A stretch of 64,000 nucleotides of DNA from Protula sp. h YS-2021 (taxonomy: Eukaryota; Annelida; Polychaeta; Sabellida; Serpulidae), in contig OX457026.1 in assembly GCA_949752745.1 (NCBI GenBank), positions 27,218,116 through 27,282,115 of the forward strand, given 5' to 3'. Positions 24,681 through 37,100 of the stretch are shown piece by piece. Position 1 is the stretch's first letter. Every line of letters starts with the position of its first letter. The notes beneath the pieces were generated by a model. That model searched no databases, was not told where the DNA came from, and saw nothing but the letters and a program-made list of their open reading frames with translations. The position numbers and the translations under genes were made by a program.

Positions 24681-24951
24681 GTGACGTCACAAAAAGTTGT
24701 GCAGTGTTATTTCTCAAGATTTTTTGTGCTTACACCTTCAGTGTTAATTATACGACCTTGTCAATCGTTGAACAACACAAGTGATGTGTATTTTATTGTT
24801 AATATCTGTATGAGCGGATGGCTGTTGCTCCCACTTAAGCTTATAGCACCAGTCTGTGTTAACCACACAATGATGACGTAGCTTTCGCTGAAAACGTCAG
24901 CAGTGTTTAAACATACAGGGGGAACACCTGCAGTAAGAAAACCATATTTTC
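24530..24951 (+). promoter_or_regulatory. putative promoter / 5' UTR of the MTDH-like gene
   Basis: The stretch ahead of the first exon has a TATAAAA-like box (CCTATAAAAACTG, about 24539-24551) and a full palindromic CRE, TGACGTCA (24682-24689). No transcription start can be fixed from sequence. The CRE would fit CREB/ATF control, which is inference. Confidence 0.35.
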
Positions 24952-25134
24952 ATGCAGATGGCCGAAAATATGGATCTGGCTGAAATTCTGGCTCCACAGT
25001 TAGTAGTACCAGTCGCTGCTGTGGTTTTGTGTGCATTTGTAGTTTTTGTATTTGGATTTAAACGTGTAGCTGAACCAAATTTTGATTTTGATTCAGTCGA
25101 CGAAAAGAAGAAAAAACACAATAAAGCCAGAAAG
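24952..25134 (+). CDS. MTDH: MTDH-like exon 1
   Basis: ATG (24952) to donor AAAG|GTAATT, 61 codons, phase 0. Three in-frame ATGs stand at 24952, 24958 and 24970. The third has the best context (A at -3, G at +4), so translation may start at MDLAEILAPQ. It encodes the hydrophobic segment, followed by an acidic stretch and KKKKHNKARK. Confidence 0.85.
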
Positions 25135-28100
25135 GTAATTCCAGTCTCCATCTAGTATGTTTTTTTCTGGGTAGGGCGTGATGGGATGTTCTTTAATTGA
25201 TATGGTGCGTACTGAGAATTTCGCCGAAAAGTTTTGGCGTTTCGAACGAAATAGGTTGGGATAAAGTCAGAAATAAAGAAAACAGGCAAAATAACTAAAT
25301 TACATTTGGCTAGCAACAATCACAAAAGTTGTGTAAAAATGCCAGAATAATGTGTAATATGGTTATTAAATGATCATACTATGGCTTTTTGAATTCGGAA
25401 GTGCGCATGTTGAAAGAAAACTAGAATGTTTATGTTTTTCTCTTATGATTTGTTTAAAATTTGTTCCAAAAAATTGGAGTCGAAACGGCACATCTGTCGG
25501 AAAGTTACGAAAGTGCCAATTGACTTCATAGTGAAGTGGAAAATAATTCTTTCTAACACATTCCCTTGACAAAATTTGAAGGCATCTTTATAAATCTGAA
25601 AGAAGAGCATCTGTGGAAAATGTCATTGAACAAGAACGTGTTATTAATCCTCTGATAAGGGAGAAATTTAATCGTAGATTTGCAAAGAAAGTGGAAAAAG
25701 TCAGTTTCTGCCCTCAAGCATTTCTGCTCTCAGCTGATGGGTTGATCCGCTCGTGTAAATAGAAAAACCGAATAGTGAGAAGTAATTGTACCAGTTAGAT
25801 ACACTAGAGGCCCTCGTGCGCTCATTAGCGGCCCGATAATACAAATATCTCCCAGGTATGTGTGTGCGTTGTTTTGTAACACCTTTTAGTGTTTTTGGTT
25901 CCTGTGCAGTGTATTTTGAGGACCCATTTCCAATAATGCACCTTTCTCAATGGAGATTATTTTACCGGGCTCCGAATGAGTGCGTGAGGGCCTCTAGTGT
26001 ATCTAAATGGAACAAAAGAGTGTTCGAAATAATACACCAGTTTGCACTTTATGGAATTTTCGAAAGAGGCTACGTTGAAACCAAGTTTATGTACAGACAA
26101 ATGATAGGAAAAAAACTCGTCAAAATTCTAATTTACTTTCCATACATGCACTTTGAATTGTAACAAAGCCTTATCTGGGTTTTTATGTGTTATTCTGTAT
26201 GCACTATAACCCTTTTGTGAATGTGAATCAAATAAAGTGAAACTTTTGTCATTTTTAGCATTTTTCTATTCCTTTTTAGATGTACTTGTGAGGGATTCAT
26301 TGGCCATTATGTGTGTGTAAATAATTTGTCAAAACGCTACCATTCCTCCGGCTGGATTTTTTTTTTCGTTTTTTTTTTTTTTTTTTTTGGTGGATTTTTT
26401 TTTTTTTTGGGGGGGGGGGGGAGGGGGTGATTGTCCAAAATATTGGCCAGATTTTGGAAAACACAAAAAATACTACTCTTCCTGCAAATCAGATTGCGAA
26501 TTGCTGTGAAATTTGACAGAAATGGTCCCGTCTGGCTCCAACATCAGGCTCTTATTTTGTTTGGCGATTTAACCAAAATTTAACCAAAATGTTGCTTTAT
26601 AGGTCCGAAAGATTCTAACAAATTTTGTCGCGTATACAACGAACGAATGCGGCGTATGATGTCACGTAAAACATGAATATTTTTTTAACAAGATGGTGTG
26701 CAAGATATCTCGATAACGGAAAATCATATCAATCGTAGGGCTCTGTCAACTTTTGTAGCTTAATTAAGAAAGGCGCGTGTGACGTAATTACGTTAAAATC
26801 TTGTACGTAAGATTTCTCATCTGCTGAACATCGGCGCAAATTTAAACTTGGTGGAATTGTTACTTGATAGGTCCGAAAAGTTCTGTCAAATTTTGTCACG
26901 AGTAGAACGAACAAAAACGGCACATGACGTCATCACATAAAATAAGCAGCCAATTTGAACAAGATCTTGTATGCAAAATATCTCGCTAACGGAAACTCGT
27001 ATTGACTTAAAATTTTACAAGGGAATTCCTTGGAGCAGTCGGGCGGCTGTTTCAGCTATTGACACGTGTGGTGAAATTAAGAAAGGCGTCATTGCGTAAA
27101 AAATTATCTGTTAAGCAAAATATTTCGACAGCGGAAAGTCGGATCGACTTCAAACTTGATGTAGTTATTTCTTGGATAAGTCTTACGGGTTTTGTTGTTG
27201 GGGCTATTATACACGGTCAGTCAACAGGGAGAGCTAAGACATGAGTGCATGGACTATGATGCACTGTGTATAACTTTACACAAACAGTGCTCTTGCATCC
27301 AGAATAACAAAATGAAACTGCGATGATACACAACAAAATTCATATAAATTAACAAATAAGTATACACTGATAATCAGAACGGTTTGGCTAAAGGGAGCAA
27401 CCGTTACCGGAGGACAGATGGCATAAGGCATTAGTAGTAGACTGTTCCGAGAAACAAGAGAGCGTCGGGGTTTTTTTTTTCCATTTTCCACATTTGACCG
27501 GAAAAAGTGAAAAATTTCAATTTTTTTAACCGTAACAGATGTGAAGTGATGAATTTTAAAAATTCATTATTATTATTAGTAGTAGTGGTAGTAGTAGAGT
27601 AGTAGTAGTATAGTATTAGTAATAGTAGTAATATTCAGCTATTGAGTATGGCCTATAAGATAGATTTATCGTAAAAGATCTGTGGTAGTCCATCTTTAAA
27701 TTGCATTTAAATATTAAAATCAGACCGCAGTTGTAGATGAAAACGAGAAAATGAAAGTGAGAACTATTTGCTGTCACGTTACAAACCTTTCCATGATGTA
27801 GCAGTGTTTGTAGTAGTAGAAAGTTTTAAGTATTACTGCTAATATGGGAATTTGTGGGTGCTATTACGGCGCCCTGGGCTGTTTTCATTAGGCCCCAACC
27901 CTTCGGATTGGAGCTATAGGTTTGGGGTGTCCGTCCGTCTGTCCGTCATCGCTTTATACCCCTATGAATTTCGGGGCGGTTGGGGCCTGCTTATGTTTCA
28001 CAAATACTTACTTGTTTATATTGAGAAACTGTAATTAACTCGATTGTATTTTACGTAATAGTGTGATAATTAAGTATGATGGGCCTGTAAACCACTTGAG

Positions 28101-31100
28101 CGAAAGAAAATGTTCAGAGTGGTTCATATTCGTGTCATTAAATAGGTATGCAAATGGACTTTAAAGCAGTTATCATGAGAGTATTTCTGGGAAGTTAATA
28201 CTACGTTAGTCAATATGTAAATGTGCCTTTTCAAATCAGGTAAAATCAGCACCCAGTAATGGTCACGTGGCAGCGTACGAGACGCCCAAACCAGCGCCAC
28301 AGGTGGTCTCCACATCGGTTACCGTGGCGGGAGTGCCCAAAGATGTACAAATAAAGACAAAAGATCAGAAGGTAGGATAGCTTCATGTTATTTTACAGAA
28401 TGAGAGTGGATGAAAAGAGAATTTACAAAACATTTTAATGTAAGGGACTAGCTGGGATGTTCAAAAACGATATACATCTGATGTTTCTATTCATGTAAGT
28501 TAAATGGTTTTTTTTCTTACAAGGGTATCCTGAAATTATGTGTGCTGGTTACCCTCGTGGCATGCCTGTCCGTATTTATACGTATTTATTACCGGCGGTT
28601 ACATATCCTAGGGTTATACCTTATTTCCCAGTGTATGTGTGCGGGCTTAATCACCAGTGTATACATGCGGGTTATCTCTTTGCCAGTTTTTGCCTGTAAT
28701 AACCGTTTTTGCCAGGTCTTCACCAGTTTTTGCCACTGTCTTGGCAAAAATACCCTTTGGACAGGCAAAAACCCAACCCCGATAATTTAATACATTAATT
28801 CATTGAACCAAATTCAATGATATAACAGCGAAATGGTCAGACAATTTGAGTATTACAGTCGTATCTCAGGTCACAATATCGCAACAAGCCACACTGTTTC
28901 TCGCCCATATGGCGCGAAAATATCCCGCTTTCGTGGGTTCAGAGTTGTTTTCTGAATGGGGTACGTGACAGGCAGCCTTATTAACCAACAGCAATTTTGT
29001 ACTCACATGCATGTTAAGCTATCTGAATTGCTGTTGAAACATGTGTAAACGTTTGTTCAAAAAATATAGTTCACTCATTGCACTATTTATTGTAAATTTG
29101 TCAGTATCTCGTTGTATCACCAGCAGACTTTTACACATAAATGGTCTACCGCCTTTATATATTTTGCACAATATAAATTAATCAAGAAAACATCAGTTTT
29201 ATTGTGAAATAGGTATAAAGGGTCGTACTTGCAATATAGAGTAACAGGGTGAAATGAAGTGCTGATAAGTCACACGCTACCCCCGTGCACTTAGCGGGAA
29301 ATAAGGTTATTTAACATCTAGTTTTTGCTACTTTCGCCATGTCCAAAAGTATTTTTGCCGGACGGTAAAAACCTGGTAAAATCACCGGTAAAAACTGCCC
29401 GTGTCCAAAACTTGTCAACCCTGTAAATTATGTGACGGAAATCAACACACATATAAGTTGCGAAAGTAGACACCTTACGTCAAAAGTTTGCGTCCGAGTG
29501 TCAGCTAATCACTGCATATAACTGAGAAAAGTTTACGTGAGTAGGCTATCATAGCATTTCGATCACTTAAATTGACAGGTTAGACGGGAAGTAAAAGTTC
29601 TACATAAAGTGTCTAATATTAAATGAGGAAGCTTAACTTGTCTGACTAGGTTTATTTTCTAAAAGAAAGTGAAAAGACGCCAAGCATGATGTATGTTCTC
29701 TGCAACATATGGTCAAGTTCGATGTAATGCAATCGATGGTTGGTTAATGCCCGCATGGGAACGTACTCCGATCTGATTACAGCTGTTGTTAACTCCATCC
29801 CACAACCGATGCTGTCATTTACACATAAAATCAAATGAAGAAAATTATGTATCTATCTTTGGTATCACTTTGTGCACTTGGTTATCGACCGAGAATTACC
29901 CGTTGTGTGTCAGTGCTGCGACCTTTGTAATTACACGACTTTCTTTGTTGCCTAAAGAAAAGAAATGTACGTTATTGACTGCAGGGCTTTACACTAACGA
30001 CTGCTCGACCTGCCCCGGCAGGTAACAAGTCGCGACGGGCATCTCAAATTTATGTGTTTGAGATGAGGTCTCTTGGGTTTCAGAAACAAGCCGATCTCTT
30101 TCATTGAAATCGACAGACACATGTTTCTAAAACACGCAAACGAATTTCTTAGCGTTCTGCGGATCTTGGAATATTTCAGTTTACAACCTATGTTTTCTCA
30201 CTAAAACAACGGGTGGAAAGCGATTTGGGCGCTAACTTGGACATAAAAGTACTGTCTAAGCTACTGATTTCTTGTGAAGGACACAAAGCATTTTCCTTCA
30301 GTGACTATGGAACCAGCGCAGCCGCACAACACTGAATGAGTAAACGTTAAAAAGGCCTAAATTTTTACAGTAGAGTTTGCAGTTTCCTACGATAATGTGT
30401 TGATTTTAGACTTTCCTTAAAGAATTAGAAGATATTGTGTCAGTTAAGGAAGGGCATGCTGGATTTGAGTAAAAAAGGCTTGCCTTCGCGCCTAGATTGC
30501 TGAATAGAAGTTAGGGATTTTTTTGCTCTGCTTCCTGCTTTTAGGAAGCAATGATTTTGCCCAGGAAGCATTACTTTCAGCATGAATGCGTCCGCTTGGA
30601 CGCATCATTTTTTCATATGTTGCGTTCAATTATAAAACTATAAAATCAATATTCGATAAGCATATCAGTATTTTTTGGTGGAATATGTACTAGTCGCATT
30701 ACAAAGGTTGAATTGAAATTTGCGCATAGTGTTTGAATTTAACTGTAGCCTAACTTAATATTCTAAATACCGTTATTCCCACAATATAAGCCGCCCGGGA
30801 CAATTAGTAGCACTCATCCAAAATAACGCATCAAAAAAAAAAAAAATATTTCGTTGACCGGACTATAAACCGCACCCTGGTCGAATTTGAAGTATGATAG
30901 TCTAGATCATTTAGTACATTGGATAGGGGTCTAGGACAGAACCCCCCGGGACCGAACCCCCCCCCCCCCGACCAAACCCCCCGGGACCGAACCCCCCGCG
31001 CGCATAACCCCCCGTGCCAAAACCCCCCGATCGGACCAAACCCCCCTCTCAAAAAGCCAATATAATATGTCAAATTTAAACACACGCTTATTGAATCATG

Positions 31101-34100
31101 ATTTTATAACTTGAGATGTAATTCATTTGTACAACATTTTGCAAAAGCTGTTTTACTACGATGACTACAACTGACTAATGTCAACAGTCACTGTTGGTTT
31201 AAAACTGAATATTGTGAGCTATTCCTCTGAAAAAAAAAAACCAAGATGTTTCTGTTGCGAAAGTCACGAACAATGTGCGCTATCCTATTTCCTGTTTGGA
31301 CCCTTTGCTGTCGTCGTGGTTCTGGAAGGTGACCTCTTATAATTTGGTGACATTGTTTAGGCTCTGTTCTCGTAGAGGAATGTCCAGGAACCGCCATAGA
31401 TTGGAGTGTTGAGCGGCAACGGCAGCTTGCATTTTGCGGTGCCACCCTTCAATAGTGTTGTTGGTCCTCGGTAGTTCCTCTTCAGTCCGATTGCTCATGT
31501 TCCACAAGCAATGGTCAAACTTTGGAGCAATTCTCTGGTTATGTCGCACCCGACCGATGTAGGTATCCTCAAAATATTCCGCAATCGGGGTTATTTCATC
31601 GGACAGTTCCTCTTGGAGCTCCTCTAAAGGGGGGGGGGGGGTTTGGTCCTCTCCATATGGGGGTTTTGGCATGGGGGTTATGCGGGGGGGGGGGGGGGGT
31701 TCGGTCCCGGGGGGTTTGGTCCCGGGGGGTTCTGTCCGGAACCCATTGGATAGATATTAACTCTCAGTTAGATCAACTGAGATACTATTGCATTTATGTT
31801 TGTAAAGGACGAAGGGAAAATGATACAATAAAAGCACAAAAAATAGTTTGTTTATTTTTGCTGTTGTAGATATGGCTTCTTCAAGATTTTATCAAAAGTG
31901 TGTGGACCATAATTAACCCTACCAGACTATAAGCCGCAGGAGGGGTTTTCTATGTAAAATGGGATTATAAAACGTGGTTGTAGTCCGAGAATTGCTGTAT
32001 ACGTGAATTTTGCTACTGGGCGCATTGGTTGCGTCATGGACGCATTGAAATTCTCGTGGAAGCAATGCTTCGATCGTCACTGCGTCCATGAAAGCATTGG
32101 TTAACAGAACAAGAAAATTTCCTGTAGAAGTGTTTAATTATACAAACTCCAGAATTTGTGGTTGGGCAGATAGATTTTAACATAGTTTGCCGCACCCGGT
32201 GGATGCTAAGAAAGTTCATGGAAACCGTGTTTATGTTAAACGCATCATAAATACCGTTGGACGCCAGCTGTGTACCCAAAAATGCGCACGTACCAAATAT
32301 GAGTGATCCCAAATGAAGTACTTGAAAGTACCTGTGTCCTCCATGGTTTATCTTTCATATGTTTACTTTCTAAGTGCTTTTTCTTTCAGCGTGCTTCGCA
32401 CTAAATGACAGACTGAGAGCGTTGTCGTTTATTCAGGTATTTTATCCTAAGGATAACTGTTAGTTCTATGATGTGTCTGCATGATGGGCCAAAACAACAT
32501 GTTAAGAAAGAAAAAAAAAACAGACGACTAGATGCTACTTTGAGGACAGTTCATGTTTGATTACAGGTAAAGAAGCCAGTAAATGCCGCTGTAAGCAAAG
32601 CGACTGCGAAGCCAACTGATGCTCCAACTTCTACCGCGGTGCAGGAAGAAACTGGTATGGCGTTTGTTACGAGCTTAATAGCGGATTTTTCTCAAAATAT
32701 GGCGCACCCGGAAAATAAGCTTCTGACTCGTGATAATTTGGCGATTTGTATTTAAGAAACGTGTCCATTCCGTGGACGATCATCACTCTATTTGCGGAGA
32801 GGTTTTAGCTCAAGGTGAATGACAAGGGTGGAAGCCGCCTGCGACACGAGAAGCTCATGTCTGCTTTTATACAAAATACATGCATCTTTCAGCTCCAACA
32901 TCTGTCATTTAATTTATCCTGGGTTACAGCGGGTTTGTTGGCGCTTAAAGGATTGATTAAGGGTTGATGAAGTTGGTGAACGTAGGACTAAAGCCTCCCT
33001 CCCCGGCGAAACCCCCCCCCCCCCCATGTTTCGGCAGACTAGGACTAAAGCCCCCCCGGTCAATAAGCCCCTCCCCCGGCGAAAAGCCCCCTCCTCCCTT
33101 CCGATGCATGTACATGCACTAAAATCCGCGGGTTAAAATAAACACATATACAGTTTATGTTCACGAAGTTCACAGTTCACGCGTAATGTTAAAGTTCAAC
33201 ACAGGTGCACGTTGTGTCCAAGACCAATGAGGGCTTCCTATAATGGTTTTTGTCGCCGCGTGCTCGGGAACGGCAAATTCTGTTCAGGCGGTATTGTAAG
33301 CGAATAGTTTCTTCGTGGCGGCGGCGCTTTGTGTGTGGCTGGCCCCGGGCAGATCGCTCAATGTGAGTGCGCGCGACGGCACTCGATGGCGACCCACAGC
33401 CCAACCATAGTCCGGAACGCATTGTTCCAGCCTTCACACCAGTTATCGGTGCGATCGCAGTCCTTTAGTGTGGTAATGTGCTGGTTCCATACCTCCGGCT
33501 CGTAACGGGGAGGTGTGCGCCGAAGACGCGTCGGTGGTGGGGTCGCGTCAGGATCTGCGACATGAGCTTGGACCTGGCGGTAGCTGCCGGGGTGGGGGGG
33601 CTTTAGTCCTTATCTGCAATATTGAGGGGCTTTTCGACGGGCGGGAGGGCCTTTAGTCTTTATCCCCGGGGGAGGGGGTCTTTGGTCTTTATTTTTAAAA
33701 ATAGGGGGCTTTTCGCGGGGGGGGGGGGGGGGGACGCTTTGATGCGTTTACCGAAGTTGGCATGGAGAAGCTAGACAAGTTATAAGCGTAACAATAAGCG
33801 TAAACAAAGGTGTTGTTGACCCGAGGACCCGGAAAAGTCTGTGTTGGGATAAAAATCCCATTTAGCGGTTAAAAGGGATTTTCCTTTACTTGTTAAATGG
33901 AGTTGACGTGGAGACAGGAAGCAAAATTCCGGACCAAATATCAGGCAACGGAAGGTGCTTTTCTGAATGTGGCGAAATCATTGCCCTTGAAGTGTGGGTG
34001 GATAATGGTGACCCTTTGGTGAGAAAAAGTTCGGTCCATATTGGCGTTATTTGCGGGCTGTGTCAAAGAGTTAGGCATTATGTTGTAATTTGGTAGGGGG

Positions 34101-37100
34101 TGGGGGGGGGGGGGGGCTATAAAAAGTCTCGTGACTTTCGAAAATGTTCGGAAATTTCTGAGTGGACAATGTGAGAGCAGTGGCGTGTCCGCATCACGCT
34201 CAGGCTGTGATTTCAGCTCTTTACTCCGGCAGTCTTAAAAACAAGTGGTATGTCAAAGCAGATGTTACCAAAGATTAGCCAATAAGAAGGAGGCAAAATT
34301 AATCGGATTTTAACCGCAGCGGTTCTCTCCGTGGAGATTGAAATCAGCTCACCAATGAATACCCATAGAAAGATAGATGTTAGCTGTTGCGACAGATGAG
34401 GGAGCTGATTTAGATTTTAATTTCAACTAAATGATCATCATATGGTGCATATATCATAATGATAGGGGTAGTGGTGTCATATTACAACAGACAGGGAGTA
34501 AAACATCAATAGCAGACAACACGAACTTGCTCCTGTGTATGTGTGTTCACTTTCAAGTATCTGCATTTTGTGTGGTTTTATACGGCAGTGGCCTGTAGCT
34601 GTTCTGTCGTAATTTGCAGCTGTTACATCGTACAGGTCAGATAACAGTAGCTCATCAGTTCACTCATATAACCAAACGTGTTTGATCAGTAAAAAGAGTC
34701 GTCGAAGTGAGACATGAATGAACAGTTCTGAATTCTTTTTAAATATGGGAGTGGGGGGGGGGGGGGGGCGGGACGTAATAGTCTGTACTTCGTCACAGTG
34801 ATTGAAATTTTCGTTCAGATACGTTGTGATATCACAATTGACTTGCAAGGTTGGCATGAATTTCCCCGCATTAAAGCGTGTGTTTCGTTAGGTCTCATTG
34901 ACACGTGTACCCCGAGAACTTGTTTCTTTATTCTCTACAGCTATAAACTACATTTCTTACGATCTCCGCACGAACTGTCTGTGCTACAGTCCTATCACAC
35001 TCGCGTTGTCATTTATTCCCCACAGGTAGAACCTGTGGGGAATGGGTCTAGGACAGAACCCCCCGGGACCAAACCCCCCGGGACCGAACCCCCCCCCCCC
35101 CCCGACCAAACCCCCCGGGACCGAACCCCCCGCGCGCATAACCCCCCGTGCCAAAACCCCCCGATCGGACCAAACCCCCCCTCTCAAAAAGCCAATATAA
35201 TATGTCAAATTTAAACACACGTTTATTGAATCATGATTTTATAACTTGAGATGTAATTCATTTGTACAACATTTTGCAAAAGCTGTTTTACTACGATGAC
35301 TATAACTGACTAATGTCAACAGTCACTGTTGGTTTAAAACTGAATATTGTGAGCTATTCCTCTGAAAAAAACCCAAGATGTTTCTGTTGCGAAAGTCACG
35401 AACAATGTGCGCTTTCCTATTTCCTGTTTGGACACTTTGCTGTCGTCGTGGTTCTGGAAGGTGACCTCCTATAATTTGGTTTATGGTGACATTGTTTAGG
35501 CTCTGTTCTCGTAGAGGAATGTCCAGGAACCGCCATAGATTGGGGTGTTGAGCGGTAACGGCAGCTTGCATGTTGCGGTGCCACCCAACAATAGTATTGT
35601 TGGTCCTCGGTAGTTCCTCTTCAGTCCGATTGCTCATGTCCCACAAGCAATGGTCAAACTTTTAAGCAATTCTCTGGTTACGTCGCACCCGACCGATGTA
35701 GGTATCCTCAAAATATTCCGCAATCGGGGTTATTTCATCGGACAGTTCCTCTTGGAGCTCCTCTAAAGCGGGGGGGTTTGGTCCTCTCCATATGGGGGGT
35801 TTTGGCATGGGGGGTTATGCGCGCGGGGGGTTCGGTCCCGGGGGGTTTGGTCGGGGGGGGGGGGGTTCGGTCCCGGGGGGTTTGGTCCCGGGGGGTTCTG
35901 TCCGGAACCCGTGGGGAATATATGCAATCGACCGCGTGTCGGTCTGTCGGTCTGTCATCAAGAGCTTGTTAACACGATAACTTAAAAACTGCTTCAAGGA
36001 ATTTAATGAAACTTGGTATGTAGCTTCTATGTTAACAAACACAGATCGCTATTGTAAATGGGCCAGGTTCGGCCAAGGAAAATGGACCAGCTGGACTTAG
36101 ATAATTTCCGCTCTTGATTGACTATTGATCGCTGTGTTTAACTGATGGGGACCTGTGGGGAATATGTGGGCTATGCACACTGCTCTAGTTTTCAGTAATT
36201 CTACTATTTGCTTGTTAAACAGAAGGATGGACAACGTGCAAGTCCAAAAAGGGTAAGAAAAAGAAGGGTGATAGCGTGAGGCTGGAGGACGCACTTCCGG
36301 TGACCGTTGCCGAGGTAACGGAAGTCCCTGTCACGACTGAAATAGCAACGCCGACTGATTCGCCGCCCCAGCAACAGAGGGAAGCGAAGGCCAAGCGTAG
36401 CAGGGGAGCTAAGGTACTGAGTATGTAGAAGTCGTTTTGAGATGCCTGGGTATTTGTCTTGCAGGGAATGGGTTGCTTTTGTCCAGAATAAAGTAACATT
36501 AATTATAGTGTTTAGACTCATATACCGCGCATAATAAGTTCTGATTTCAGACTTTTCACGCTGTTTTTCATTAGTACTTACATTTTATTTTGGTAAAATT
36601 TTATAGAGTGAGCCAGTTGCACACGAAAAAACACAACCTGAAGAAAAGCAAGTGAAGCCGGAAGAGATTTCCCCCAAGCCTGTGCCGGTAAGTGGCCAGG
36701 GAGGACATTTGTTCATCTGTAAGAATATTTCCCACGTAGAGGGGAAACATGTTTTTGTGCTTTCTGTGTGCGTTGTGTGTGTGAGTATGTGTGTGCGTCT
36801 GATGTAGACATTTGATTTGTTAACACGATAACTCGAGAACGTAACGTCGGATTAGCTTCAAACTTACTGGGATTATGCCTTGAATGAGTTCGAACGTTCG
36901 TGTTGTATTTGACGTATACAACGAACACCTGACGCCATATGACGTAAAACGTGTTGTGAGCACTTTACTTTGTTAGCAAGATAACGGATTAGCCTCAAAT
37001 TTGGTTGGATTATGCCTTGGGTTGGACAACCGGTTGCTATTGTATCTGACGGGTATTGGACAGGGCTTGACACTATATGACGTGAAAATGTGATTGCAAA

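Noticed and set aside
30831..31085. Minus-strand Gly-rich frame (GGFGPGG-type repeats), and similar frames at 34984-35220, 35778-36042 and 31522-31869
   Set aside because: These are translations of the G/C arrays in the MULE terminal repeats. The repetitive peptide simply follows the DNA repeat and there is no start context or exon structure.
35923..35960. GTCGGTCTGTCGGTCTGTC-type direct repeats as a possible CRISPR array
   Set aside because: Too short, no unique spacers and a eukaryotic context. It is part of a dispersed repeat.
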